In this document: piece by piece, positions 46,135-58,143 of the stretch
How the letters are laid out: each line of letters starts with the position of its first letter
How positions within the stretch are numbered: position 1 is the stretch's first letter
Source of the DNA: Panicum virgatum
Lineage: Eukaryota > Streptophyta > Magnoliopsida > Poales > Poaceae
DNA: 64,000 bases
Direction of reading: 5' to 3'
NCBI RefSeq assembly: GCF_016808335.1
Contig: NC_053150.1
Span: 28,848,030 to 28,912,029 of the forward strand
Position numbers and translations under genes: made by a program
Notes under the pieces: model-generated
Told to the model about the DNA's origin: nothing
Database searches by the model: none
The model's input: only the letters and a program-made list of their open reading frames with translations

Positions 46135-49100
46135 ATGACGGGTTACTTCGACATCGATGACATCCTCATGGAGGATGAGGTGATTCCGGATGCCTGTATT
46201 TTATCTTCTCTTCCTGCATGATGCTTGTGTACCTGTGCTGAGTATATGTTTCTTCTCTGCCTGCAGCCTATTTCTGTTGTTTTCCATGTGACTGCAAATG
46301 GTGTCGGCATGCTAGATCCTGGCGCTGAAAGTAACTGTGTAAGTGTGCCTGTTGAATTTTATTTGTGGATGCTTCTAGTGCTAGGGTATATGTGGAGCAA
46401 TCTTATGACCATGCAGTTGTTTAATAATGGTTAGCCGAGAGGCTTCTTATGTACTCTTTGACTTGATTAAACTGACTTGGAATAACGGGTATTTTCTTCA
46501 TTCTTGTCCTGGCTGCAGTATTTGTCATGAGCCCCAAATGGGAATTGGATACTTTGCATTGCGGACGAATTTTACAAAAAATACTAATAGGGATGATTAT
46601 CTTCCATAAAAGAGGATCTTAGTCTTTCCCTTTCTATATCCAGGTAGAGAAGGGTGCCAAGGTAGAGCTCCCATTTTGGCTTGCGCATGGGCTGCTGTCT
46701 CTGGAACAAGCTGTGTCAATAAATCCGCCTCCATGCTTCACACAGAAGTAGTTTCTTCGGTCTCTGTTGTTGCATTACTGCATACACAAAAATTATTAGA
46801 GCAACAGCAAAGTACGAAAGCGCATGGAGTATTCTGTTTTTTTTTCTTTTGAGAAGCATACATGAAATTTCATGTCAAATAACTAAACGATTTTTTCTTG
46901 CCTCATTGCAGCCTACTGTAGTTTTCCACAGTAAACAGTAATATGTGCAAACCTTTCTTTTATAACATAATTAACAAATTTATTAAAGATATTATCTTAT
47001 TAAGGAGAAACCATTTTTCAATTACACTGAATGCTCCTAAGAATTATATTTTTGCTGAATGGATGAGTTTTGGCAATTGAAAGTAGAGTATGGAACATAG
47101 GTTCTGCTGTATTCTCTTTGAAAACTTGACTACTGTCTCAATATCTTGTCTAATACTACAGAACTCGAAAAGAGATCCAAGCTGATGCGGCCTGTGTGGA
47201 CTTGAAGGTTCGTTGCCCCTACTTTTATGAGCTAGGGTGCAAGATTGTTCCTTTGTGAGTTTCCTCACCACTTCAGTAATGCATACCATCAGATTTCATG
47301 GTTATCTTAGTTTATTTACATGTTCTTTTCATTGAAATGGTTTATAATTTCTTCTTGGAATACCGATTCATTTGCTTTACATAATTTTGAGCTTTGTGTT
47401 GACGTACAAGTGGATTATTCATAGGTCAATTGAATTGCTACCTTCTGTCATCACCTTTGGCTTTTGGGTGAGTCGGTAGTGCAGGCTCTGAACAAATTTG
47501 ATTTCAGTATGTTTGCTCCCAATTTTTATTGTTCTTAGGGTTCATTTCTAAATTCCTTAGGAATCTGTTGAAACGTGATGATCTGTTTTATTCAAGTAGC
47601 GTTGTTCATGTCTCAGAAAAATATTTTTTTCTTTTTTTTCTCGAACGCGCAGGAGAACTGCGCATCATTATATTAAGAAGAAAAGGGAGGGGGTTATCCC
47701 CCCAAAAAGTTACAGTTGAAAAGGGGCTGTAACCCCCTGAAAATATTGCTTTTACACTACAGGATTCTTCAGAATCTATGAGTGCGATGCTTCTGTTTTC
47801 TTTTCCTAACCACAAAAGCTCCTAAAGTCCCCTTTATTAAGAAAAAAAACACAGTTGTCGAGAACGTATGTTGACATGTTTCATTAAGAGAAATGGGAAA
47901 AAAGTGATGAATTCCAGAACTGTTGAAATGTTTCATTAAGGTAAAAAAAGACAACTGACATGGCATGATGGAGGGATCACCGAAGAAAGTGCCTTTGATG
48001 CTTGAATCAGATTGGGTAGTGAAATATTAAGGGTGATGAATGATGAATCACCCTCCTAACAATGATGGTGTTAGTACCCAGTCATGACAGGAAGTCAGGA
48101 GGCTTTGACCAAACTGAAACCTTTGGGAGTTCTTTGGTGCTGCAAAGTTAGCACACTGGAATCCTCTATGCATTAGAATGTTTGGGGGTCAGCTTACCTT
48201 TGACTGTATTTTATTTGTCAGCGTACTAGCATTTTGTTATGTCTGACTGTTTAGTTGATTATATACATCTATTTCCCAAAAAAGGATAGGTTCTCTTGCA
48301 TTTCTTAAAAAAGCATGGTCCTTTCATCTTGTTCTTTCTTTCATGTTTGTTTGAGACTGTACTGTATTTTGTAGAAATATGACAGTACTAGCATTTTGTT
48401 ATGTTCCCTATAATGCTGGACCATTTTAAATGATTATATCAATCTATTTCCTGAAAAGGACATGTTTGCTTGCATTTCTTAAAAAAGTATGGTCCTTTCG
48501 TCTTGTTCTTTCTTTCATGTTTATTTGAGACTATGCTGTATTTCGTAGAAATATGACAGTCCTAGCATTTTGTTATGTTCCCTATAATGCTGGACTGTTT
48601 TAAACGATTATATCAATCTATTCCCCGAAAAGGGCATGCTCGCTTGTATTATTACAAAGGCAATGTACTTTGGTCCTGGAATTGAAAAACAATTAATCTG
48701 TAGTTGAATATCTATTTCAGTTACCTAGCAATCTCTGTATTTCCCTTCAGAGACAGTATATTTTCAGTTCAATTCTATATGATGGAAAATGGTTCGCTGT
48801 TGATGTTATTATTGTTACCACCAGTCCCTCTGTACTGTTGGTTCTATGTGGTGCAAACTAGTTCATTGCCGATTCTATGATTGATACAACTGGTCCACTA
48901 GCCCATTGCTCAACCGCCATTGTACAGAATTTTATCCTAACCTGACAAACATGCCTTGATGCCACAAGTTATTACTACTTACTAGTAACTTACAGTTTTG
49001 AAATACACCACATGTATACTTCTCAACTAATTCTGGCAGTCTGAAACCTCAAGTGATTTTAGTTGTTCCCCTTTCCCATGAAGTAATGTAACTTTTTACA

Positions 49101-49800
49101 GACATGTGTTAGTTATGTTATCATGATCTAGCATTCATGGACTCCTAATCAGGTTGCCCTTGGTGTTTTTCCATCAATTTTTATGGATGTTATAACTGTT
49201 ATGGAATGTTGAAACCATGGATTCAAACTTAATGCTAGTGCTAATGCCTGGATAGGATAAATATTTGGTTGTCAAATGATGGGTAGTTTATTCCCTCGAT
49301 GAGCCATTTGAATTGGGATATCAGTGCCTCCTTTTGGTTTAAGAGATTTTGTTAGACTCTCCAAAAAAGCGTCTCAAGTTTTTCTTTTGCCTACTTTCTG
49401 TTTTCTCATTTTCAGGGTGACTGACAAAAGCATTGGCCTGTTCTTGCACTATGCATTCACCAGTCGGTACAAAGAGGTTCTAAGCAAGTCTCACAGTTCT
49501 TCCATGATGACAGTGCCCAAGTTTGTCCCACGCCTTACCAAAGAAGAAACTCGTGGTAAGCAAGCATCTAATATTGTACTTGTCCTCGTGCTATTGCCAA
49601 CAGATTACAAAACAAATTATTTTGCTGCAACTGCAATACACTGACAGACAAGTTAAATTTTTCGTGAAGTATTTGAATCTGCTAGGGAATCGATGGCTGC
49701 TTTCAAGAAATGGCGTGCTGGTGGTGTGAGGTTGCATAAGGCTTCCATCCTTGGCAGGAAGAGGAAGACAAAGCTACCTGATGGGACTTCTACTCCTTGA
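46135..49800 (+). CDS. PSF3: GINS complex subunit PSF3
   Basis: Six coding exons: 46135..46179, 46267..46338, 46644..46747, 47162..47254, 49416..49555, 49670..49800 (585 nt, 194 aa). All introns are GT-AG and the phases agree. The protein starts MTGYFDIDDILMEDEPISVVF and continues with VELPFWLAHGLLSLEQAVSI, then TRKEIQADAACVDLKVRCPY, YFYELGCKIVPL, 'GLFLHYAFTSRYKEVLSKSH', 'PKFVPRLTKEET', SARESMAAFKKW and LGRKRKTKLPDG. Length and order match plant PSF3 (about 190 aa). PSF3 joins SLD5, PSF1 and PSF2 in GINS, which with CDC45 and MCM2-7 forms the replicative helicase in the nucleus. A CAG directly before the ATG suggests a 5' leader intron with its acceptor at 46134. Intron 4 is 2.16 kb and holds repeats. 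Confidence 0.93.
47630..47730. repeat. Retroposon-like scrap in PSF3 intron 4
   Basis: The phrase 'ctcgaacgcgcaggagaactgcgcatcattatattaagaagaaaaggg' is a common grass interspersed-repeat wording, seen at LINE/SINE 3' ends. It is short and has no defined ends. Confidence 0.4.
48224..48655 (+). repeat. 162-174 bp tandem repeat in PSF3 intron 4
   Basis: Two and a half units start at 48224, 48386 and 48560 ('tactagcattttgttatgt...'), each with 'tatatcaatctatttcc', 'gcatttcttaaaaaa' and 'tcttgttctttctttcatgtt'. Non-coding and intronic. Confidence 0.8.
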
Positions 49801-49834
49801 ACCTGCAGGTTTAAGGTCTCCATGGAATGGAGTA

Positions 49835-49935
49835 CTTGAGCAGTCTACCTGATATGTTCATGTATGTTCACTAATGGAGTGCTTGTCTGCTTGAGTAGTC
49901 TACCTGATATGTTCATGTATGTTCACTGATTTGAG
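49835..49935 (+). repeat. 55-bp direct repeat in PSF3 3' UTR
   Basis: 'CTTGAG(C/T)AGTCTACCTGATA...TGTATGTTCACT' occurs at 49835 and 49890. It follows the stop codon by 35 bp, so it lies in the 3' untranslated region. Confidence 0.75.
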
Positions 49936-50164
49936 CTCTTAGTGTAAAGAAAGAGAAGGCTAGCAGCAATTTAATACTTCCCCTATCACACATCTGTCTT
50001 GTATTCTGGTGCACCTTCGATGTGCATCTCTTTAGCCAGACAGGACAGGTGACAGCAGGTCTGATCTGTTCTTGTTTGGAGGGAGCAAATCTGTAGGAGT
50101 CTTAAACTGGGTATCTAGCAGGCTTTGCAGACAGTTTGGATAATTTTCATATGCTCTGATTTCA

Positions 50165-50305
50165 AGGCGTCCCCTAGGCGACAAAGCGGTGGCGGCTCGC
50201 CTTGCTTGAGGTCTCGCCTTAGCCCGCCTTAGCCCGCCTAGGCGTCGCCTAGGCGATAAGGTGGTGGTGGATCGCCTCGCCTCGCCTTACCGCTTTAAAA
50301 ACATA
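50165..50305. repeat. AGGCG-rich repeat, copy 3
   Basis: 'ggcgtcccctaggcgacaaagcggtggcggctcgccttgcttgaggtctcgcctta...cctaggcgtcgcctaggcgataagg...ccttaccgctttaaaaac' has strong internal complementarity (CCTAGGCGTCGCCTAGG). It is the longest of the three copies in the window. Confidence 0.6.
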
Positions 50306-50319
50306 GTTCATATGTTTAA

Positions 50320-53300
50320 AGTGAAGGAGACCGGAATGAAAAATGAGTCAATAATAATGATACAGCAACTTGTTTAAAGAAACAGCCAAGTGTTACGTCA
50401 GGATGAGGCTTAAGAGCTCTGAGGCATGGTTGGTTTAAGCTTTGCAACATGGTACCTTTGCAAAATACATGAAAATATATAATATGAAGCTAGTCATGCA
50501 TTGCGGTATTTAGTTCCAGATGAGCAACACTATAAAGGTTTTCAGTAATCAGTATGAAAGTCTCCCTATTAATTTAGTAACTCATGCTTTAATCATTGTA
50601 CATGGTTTCTTTTCCTTTCTTTTTACTTGTAAATTCTAAGATGTAAGAATGCAAAAGCTGTGATCGCCACTACACGCAACGAACAAATGTCTCATTGGCT
50701 TGAGCACATGGACACGGTGTTAATTAGGAGCTCTGTTTCGAGTACAACTAACCATACAGAGATGCTACGTTATCAGTCGCTCTCTCTGTCTCCTTTCGTT
50801 GGCACTACATTTTACATAGACGCGACGCATGCATCAACGCCGAAGATTCGTTGGGGGTCCATTCCATGGCGTCCCTTCTGTTGCAATAAAGAAAATCCTA
50901 GATTTATTTTTTCTCCCTATAGAAAATCTGCAGTGCAAATTTCGGGTGCATCGATAGATCCTTTGCTGACTGCCGTTGATGAATAAAACCTCTTTATCTC
51001 TAGAGGCACCGGTCGTGAGCTTGTGGGTCGTGGCAGCCGATCTGTGAGAACAAAGATATGTTGCAAAGAACAAGTATTGCAGTAAGTGGTAAGCAGACTG
51101 AATGTTGAGATGAAGGAGAAAGAAGAGGAAAAAAAAGAGAAGCGAGATGTAAGTTTACAGCCAGATTCAACATAAAAATTAAAAATATTTACATGTTCAA
51201 AAAAAGGAACAAAGAAACTTTATGATGAAGATAAGTGGACTATGAATTAATAGTAATGAGCTAATAAATATTATAAGAGTAAACTCAGAGATGAACTGCT
51301 AGGATTTTTACAGCTAGCAGTCGGCTATGTTAATAATCTTGCTCCAGAGCCCATACGTTGCAGGCTTGTTGCAGCCCCTCGTTGAGCACAACTGCACAAG
51401 CAGGGGACAGTCAGCCTTGGGACGACGGCATGCGACAACAACACGCTAGAGCTACAGGCTACAGCCTGGAGGAACGAAGCCGAAGGAAGCTGACGCGCAG
51501 CACAGTAGGCGCGTGTATGAATGGGATCGGCGGATCGGGTCACGGGGTCCGGCAGGCAGGCAGGCAATCGGGGAAGGGGAGGAGCCGAGGAGGGCACGGA
51601 CGAAAGGGCGAAAGGCCAGACGACAAGACAAGCAGCAGCAGCAGCGGTCATCCACCGTGCCATGCATGCACATCGCCGATAACAGACTGGCCCTCAGCCT
51701 GGCGCGCCGCTTGTCGCCACCCTCCCTTTTCCAGGCCGCTGGCGTCTCTCCGGTCGATCGAGCCACCGTACCAGTCGCACTCCGCCCGAGATCGACGTGT
51801 GGTGGGGCCACATCCATCCATGGCATCTCTGCTAGTCGTACTCGTACAGTAGTGCCGTACACGTAGCGCTGTTCATTCTGTTCCTTTGAGTACGCGTACG
51901 CGGTACGCACGCGCGCGCGCGACATGATGGCTGCTACCGAACCAACAACAAGTCAACAACAGCATTTCGGAACCGAGGGAAGGAACAACTAACGTTGAGT
52001 TTCCTCTCGCAGGGTTGTAATATACGTAGACAAGAATATAATTAATTTATAGGTATATACTGTACAAGCCATGGTCTAGGTTCAGTTTTATAGTAGTTTC
52101 GTTGCATAGTTACTAATAAGATGGTAGTAAAAATTTAATATCAAAATACTGCTGAGACGGACCTAACTAACCTGAGAGACCATATATAAAAGCATAAAGT
52201 GAGCATGCAGTAGACGATCTGATCTAGGTGGTGGCCAGCCATACATGCTGGCCATGAATGATAATATGCAACGCAGCCAGACGACCATGGCACGTAGTAC
52301 CAAATAGTGCTCCTAACTCCACGGCACATTGCACGCCTCCGATCCCCTGCGCCTGTCGGGCCCCGCGCTGTCAGACATGCCTTGCATTGTCCCCCGTTGT
52401 TGAGACAAAATACTAGCGGTCCCCCGCGGGTAGGGTCCGGATCCTGCAAAACCAGCTCCTGTCGAGTAGTATATACCTAGGTAGTACTAGCATTACCCGT
52501 TCCTAATTTCCCATCATGTCAAAAGTACCTTGTCCGGCCTCTGGTAAACATGGGTAGAAGAACACTGTTTCATATCATTCCGATGAGAAATCCAGATTAC
52601 CTGGGTGTTGAAGAAGACTTGGGCGTATGAATTTGAATGGCTTGAAATTTTTCCTGTAATGTTTAAATGTCGTTAACCTTCCGCCGGGCGGTCTTCATGG
52701 ACCCACGTGGCAGCATCAGCACATGATTTCCGGTTACTGCTTCCTCTGGGTTTTGTTTGGAACTGCTTGCTTTATCCTTTGCCTTTTGCCTCCTACTAGG
52801 TGCCCCGGCTCCACGCCATATGCCAAGGCAGCTGGCGATGAGTGGAAAACCACCTTTCCAGGCAGCGAGCGACCGGCAGCATCCCGTCAAATCCATGTCA
52901 GGGAATGTTGTAGGTAGATCCATGCATCTATCCATCCATTTAACAAAGGGTGCTCAATGGATCCCATCATCTGTCAAAAGAGGTTAATCAACCTTCCTCC
53001 CCGTAGGTTAACAGCAACGTGTCATCCAACCGCTCAAATAGTCGGCAACACATGGGAGAAAATCCAACGGAAGCACTAGTGGCATAGCCGCATAGGTTAG
53101 TAGCCCGAGTGGCGTCAACCATATGGGAACAAACTAAATGGCTGGATAGATCTGAGCCATATACACGGCCTTTCCCAAGATAGAGCAAATTCCCTATACA
53201 CTATTAAGAAATATACACATCGTCTATGTGTTGTCGGAAACTAGCATATTTCTTGCTTGCTATTACTTATAGTTTCTCTGTGTGTCATTACCGTCAAATA

Positions 53301-53390
53301 ACACTAACTGAGCTGTTAAATAATATGGTGAAAAGACAATAATACCCCAAGCTAGGATGAATCATATGTGTGTCATTCATCCCTTCCATG
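50320..53390. other. Intergenic region, no gene recognised
   Basis: Short open frames on both strands carry no known motif and no coherent splicing. Simple repeats occur at 51552 (GGCA)n, 51632 (CAG)n and 51910 (CG)n. A GC-rich island covers 51350-51900. The region may be decayed mobile DNA or regulatory sequence. Confidence 0.4.
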
Positions 53391-53399
53391 CCATTAGAA

Positions 53400-53765
53400 T
53401 TAAGAACTTGGCGCGGCCCAGGCTGTTGCGCCACTGCCCCGGCGTCTCGTGCCGCTCCATGTGCTATGTGCCCTCGTACGCACGACGTTGCAGATCTGCC
53501 AGCCGAGGTACACCTCGGACATGATCTAATCCGTGCCGCCGGCCACGGCCGGAGCAGCATCAGCGGATTGGTCGAAGCTGGCGCCTTCAAGAGAATCGAA
53601 CATGGTGTAGTAGTAGTGTAGCGACTTCATGAAGTAGTCCAGGATTGAGCCAGAGTTATGGTTGGCCTCCTACTCGATCACGGTCATGATCCTTGGTCGC
53701 ACTACGCGCACCGTGCCTAGGACCTTCTCCAGGGAGCCGGGCTGCGCCCGTGCGAGGGGCGCGCG
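53400..53765 (-). pseudogene. DELLA/GRAS gene fragment, decayed
   Basis: The minus strand reads 'AQPGSLEKVLGTVRVVRPRI', then MTVIE, a stop, EANHNSG, '[18 protein letters not shown]', a stop, 'IMSEVYLGWQICNVV', and after a frameshift ERHETPGQWRNSLGRAKF. These are the VHIID-downstream PFYRE/SAW-side motifs of the DELLA growth repressors of grasses (SLR1/D8/RHT1 group), in order. Both stops fall where Gln (CAG) is expected. The N-terminal DELLA/TVHYNP part, the leucine heptads, VHIID and the final SAW motif are absent; sequence up to about 54100 may be more decayed GRAS sequence. It cannot make a working repressor. Confidence 0.8.
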
Positions 53766-54271
53766 GCTCGCTCGCCCATCGAAGGCCTCAAAAAGGAGCC
53801 CGAGCTTGTCATGGAGGATGTTGTTACAGGACTCGGTACCGTCAGAGAGCCCCTCAATGCAAGGGGACGGCAGCACCACGAGCTCAACACGCGGCGCCAT
53901 AGCGGGGCGCAGTGGTGGGAGGCGAGCGACGTTGCCCGCCGTGGAGATGGACGACACACGGTGGCCCCCTTGATATGCCACGACCCTCGGCACCTTCGTT
54001 CCCCATCGGCCGCCGCAACCCTCGCCACTCCTATGCAGGATGCTGGGGAGAGCAACAACTGCTGGATGCAAGGCAGCCGATCCAGGGTTTAGGCGTCGCG
54101 GGATAGGAGTGGAGCATCTTTTTATATCGGTCTGGTGCTACTTGACTCATGCACCAGGCCGTGAATGTGATAGACACTGTCCTGATAGAAGGGGTAAAAC
54201 ATCCCAACATAAAAAGTTTGACGCAATTAACATGGAAATTTAACATGGGAATTTGACGGTAATGATACATA

Positions 54272-54578
54272 CCTCCTCCATCCTGAAATGCAATAAGGCA
54301 TTTGAGGGTTTAAAATTTATACCAAAATGTAAGACATTCTAGAGTACTTTAGACAAAAAGACAAGCTAATCTTCTTGATTTTGATGTTTGTTTTATTAAA
54401 AAATAATTATGATGGGCCATGGAATAAAAAAGATATGCTAATCTTTTTTGGTTTTGGTGCAGGTACTGAAAACTAAGCAATTTGATTACTGTTCTAATGA
54501 GAGGTACATGCGTCTTTTCTCTACCTCCATAATCTACTTTCAAAAATTTAGAATGCCTACATTTGAGGATGGAGGGAG
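54272..54578. mobile_element. Stowaway-type MITE
   Basis: The ends CCTCCTCCATCCTGAAATG and, in reverse complement, CTCCCTCCATCCTCAAATG are inverted repeats flanked by TA (54270-54271 and 54579-54580), the Tc1/mariner target. It is 307 bp, non-coding. Confidence 0.8.
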
Positions 54579-54659
54579 TAGGGGATGAGAAATTATAAAC
54601 GATGGTACGAAAGGGAGGGATATATACTAATTTCCAGTAGTAGTTGCTAATTTCCAATG

Positions 54660-55110
54660 GGAGGGGATGAGCTGTCATAGGGAATTTGCTCGTCAGCATA
54701 CGGAGAGCATACGGAGTAGTAGGAGGGAGCAGAAATCTCGTGGACCGAAGCGTAGGTGGGGGGTGGGGGGCTCCATGCCCTGGCCTCCGGGCGGCTGCAG
54801 CTCCGTCACGGCGCTGCTGCTGCCGGGAGCCCGGGGATGGCAGGATGGTTCACGGGAAGTCGTTGTCGGCCACGCCCTTTATTCTCGTCTCCAACCGCCT
54901 CTGCTTGGGCCTCGTGAATCGTGATCGCTTCCGCTACCCCGCCAGCCGCCTCCCGACGTTCCGTCCGCGCAGCTTTAACATGGATCGCGTTGGCCAGTCA
55001 ACCAGCCGCGGTGGACGGTGGTGTACACATTGTGGGTGCCTGGGTGGAGGAGTACGGAGACGGCAACGCGTCATACAAAAAGTATTTTTCTAGACCGCTG
55101 TGAGTACGAT
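54660..55110. other. GC-rich patch between two MITEs, not recognised
   Basis: Open frames of 85-135 codons occur on the plus strand (54667-55093). They are partly compositional, with no recognisable domain. It could be a decayed gene piece. No function is proposed. Confidence 0.3.
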
Positions 55111-55125
55111 TTTGAATCGGAGCTA

Positions 55126-55437
55126 CTCCCTCGGTACTCAAATATAAAAAAATAAAACAGATTATGATTATATAAAAAAGACTTTTCTACCTCTAACTAT
55201 TAAATATTGGAATTCTATTTGGATAACTAAATATATTCTAATTAAAGTAGCATGTCCTTTCCTATGCATCCCTCACGTGCACCTCCCTCTGTATGGCTAC
55301 ATGCACGTCTTTCGATCGAGAAATATTTAGAAACGATGCACAATTAAGATGATTAGATTCACTATTAACCCAGGATACCTTATATTTGAGTATAAAATTT
55401 GAACTATATAATATCTTACATTTCAGGACGAATGGAG
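55126..55437. mobile_element. Stowaway-type MITE
   Basis: The left end CTCCCTCGGTACTCAAATAT and right end '...ATTTCAGGACGAATGGAG' are imperfect inverted repeats flanked by TA (55124-55125 and 55438-55439). It is 312 bp, AT-rich and non-coding. Confidence 0.65.
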
Positions 55438-55858
55438 TAGTTTGGATACGCAGCGGTTGTGAATGAAGTTTGTGACACGCGATATGTCGGTTTTGGCTGG
55501 GCTAGCGACCTGAGATCAGAGGATGGTTGAGATTTGCTCGAGAGACCAACAAGCTTTTAACTATAATGTAGCCTGAAGGATAGGAGATTTTTCTATTACA
55601 ATTATGTTTGGAAATATAATTTTGGTCATCAATTTTGACCTAACTGCTTTTTTGATGGTTTAGAATTGGGAATTGGAAATTCTATCCTAATACCAATCGT
55701 TAGAGCATCTCCAAAAGATGAGCTAAAAATCCTAGCTAAATGACCAGGTAAAAGACTAGGTAAAAACTAAAAGCTAGCTAAATGGTTGAGGTATCCAACA
55801 GACTAGCCAAATCTTGCCTATCTATATCCAAATCACCTTCTTCCTCCTTCCTCCAATC

Positions 55859-57530
55859 TGTAGGATCAAGAACACCCACTAGAGGGGGGGTGAATAGGCG
55901 GTTTAAAATCTAAAGCCAACAACACTAGAGAAATTTAATTAGTAACAAAGGAAAGCCCTATGTCAAGCTATTACTATCTCTAGATGGGTTTGCAACCTAG
56001 GGTGACAAGATACAAAACAAGCTCTAGTAAAGTAAATTGCTCAAAGTAAAAATAAGAATTAAAGTGAGTAAGAGAAGTAACCAAGCTTGACACAAGAATT
56101 TATCCCGTGGTGTCGATGACTTGCCGGTCACCCCTAATCCACGTTGAGGTGGATTCCAAGAATCAACCGCTCCTCTATCAAGAACCTCTTGATCTTGAGC
56201 CGGCTTGAATCAAAGAACCGCGCCACTCCTCGATTCCACTAGAGTTGCTCTTCACCACTCCGGTGTGGTGAGCACAAGACCTCTCACAACCGAAATCGGG
56301 GCTCCTCAACAATCTCCTTGGAGGAGCTCCACGAAATCCTCTTCTCCAAGCCGTCTAGGGAGCGGTAACTCCCAAGAGTAACAAGTCGATGACGCTTGCT
56401 TGAAGTTTCCCTAGTGCCACAAAGCTCAAAACTCTTGATGCAATGCACTAGGAAGCTCTCACACCCTCAAGAATGCAATCTCTAAGCAAGTGTGTGTGAG
56501 AGAGGGATGCCTTAGCTCTATGAAGTCAAGTATGCAGTTCAAATGGCCAAGAGAGACCCCCAAAGGCCGGGCAATGGGTATATAGACATCCCTCCAAAAA
56601 CTAGCCGTTACACTCTTTTCTGCGAAATCACGGACCGTCAGCATTTCAAAAACCAGACTGTCCGCCGTTATAAACCAGTGAGTCAGAGTGCATTTAATGC
56701 ATGTCAGAACTAGCCATTAAGCCCTGGCGGACCGTCCGCGACCCAGGTGCGGACCGTCCGCAGTGAGTGTTCCACACCACCAGAGACGAAACATCATCTC
56801 TGGTACAACTTTGAAATTAGCCTGCGGACCGTCCGTGCCTCAGGAGCGGACCGTCCGCAGTTCAACCTTGAAAACCCACCAGAGACAACAATGTCTCTCG
56901 TACAAATTGTCAAATAGCAGGCGGACCGTCCGCGCCCCAGGGGCGGACCGTCCGCCGCACAGATCATAAGCCCAACCAGAGAAAACACCCTCTCTGGTAC
57001 AATTTGAGTTAGAGCTGCGGACCGTCCGCCCACCTGGGCCGGACTGTCCGCCATACACCTCTAAAAACCACCAGAGCCAAACATGCTCTCTGGAACGATT
57101 GCGGACCGTCCGCGCCCCAGGGGGCGGACTGTCCGCGGTTGTGCAGTCAGCTCTCAAACTTGTTCTTTTTCAAATCTTTTCAAAACGTCGTTAGCCCTCA
57201 TGCGTGCAACTAGACATTTTGAGCAAAATGGCACTAAGGACCTGTCAAGCACGAGTATATGACCCCTCTTGATAGTACGGCTATCTATCCAACAAATCCG
57301 GTCACTTTTCATCCACTAAACACCTTGTGACCGGTAAAATGCAAAAGCCCTATTTTATACCTTTGCCTTGAGCCCGGGCTTTACTCATCATCTCCAAAAC
57401 TCCATACGTTCACAACCAAATCTCTTTCATCCGTGGATCAACCTATACTTATTATCTCAAACGAAATCGTTAATCCACAAACCGTTGTCATTAATTACCA
57501 AAACTCGAATTAGGGGCCTAGATGCTTTCA
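55859..57530 (-). repeat. 3' LTR of the Sirevirus-like element (1,672 bp)
   Basis: On the minus strand it starts TGAAAGCATCTAGGCCCC and ends TTCTTGATCCTACA. A TATA box TATAAAATAGGG lies at about 57349-57359. 56720-57145 holds a tandem array of about 97-bp units. Confidence 0.85.
56720..57145 (-). repeat. ~97-bp tandem array with paired GCGGACCGTCCGC palindromes
   Basis: Units anchored by 'CCACCAGAGA' or similar occur at about 56777, 56875, 56971 and 57068. Each has an inverted pair (CCAGAGA...TCTCTGG) and two GCGGAC(C/T)GTCCGC-type palindromes about 12 bp apart joined by 'gcgccccaggg'-like text. It lies inside the LTR, upstream of the transcribed end on the minus strand only if transcription starts near 57330, that is, within the transcribed R/U5 part. 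Confidence 0.85.
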
Positions 57531-57545
57531 ATCTCCCCCTTTTTG
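57531..57545 (-). other. Polypurine tract of the Sirevirus-like element
   Basis: AAAAAGGGGGAGAT on the minus strand ends one base or less before the LTR start TGAAAGCATC. Wording typical of copia elements. Confidence 0.75.
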
Positions 57546-58143
57546 GTAATTGATGACAACACTAAATTTTGGAGTGATAAAAGTGTTTAAGTCAACTTTA
57601 TACACTAGGCATAAGGTGGACTTGGAATTGAACTTTGGAAGAACTTACTCATTTTCTTGAAAATTTCAGAATATGGTATGAATAAATTCACCAAGTTCGA
57701 TGAATAGAGAGAACTCCCCCTTGATATGTGCATATAAATTTGCATGAATACCAAGTACACATATATATATTTGAAACTTTTGACGGAGTTTTCCCTACAA
57801 GTGGAAATCGAGGCATACAAGAACAAGATATATATGATATGAATTTTAGCTAGGTTAGCACAACCTCACAAACACAAGATGAACATAAATAGATAAGAGT
57901 AACACAAACCAACATAGTTCATCACACATTACAAACCAAATGTTCAAATCCAAACACAAGTCTCAAATCGAGTTCATGCAAGACACAAATCATGAACAAG
58001 TAATGCAATAGTTCAACACAAATAAGCACGAGTAGCAAGCAGAAGCCGAAAGCGAACGATCTCCATGAAAAGTCCATGAGCTCCCCCTAGATCCAAGCAC
58101 TCCAAAGCTCCTTCTCCCCCTTTGGCATCAATTGCCAAGAAAG

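Noticed and set aside
51358..51925. Overlapping 117-164 codon frames in the GC-rich island
   Set aside because: Both strands equally open, simple repeats (CAG, GGCA, CG), no motif.
53662..54092. Plus-strand frames over the DELLA relic
   Set aside because: Antisense shadows; only the minus strand shows ordered GRAS motifs.
56720..57145. CRISPR-like array of regularly spaced repeats
   Set aside because: Grass LTR context, units with internal palindromes and no unique spacers, no cas genes; it is a retroelement minisatellite.
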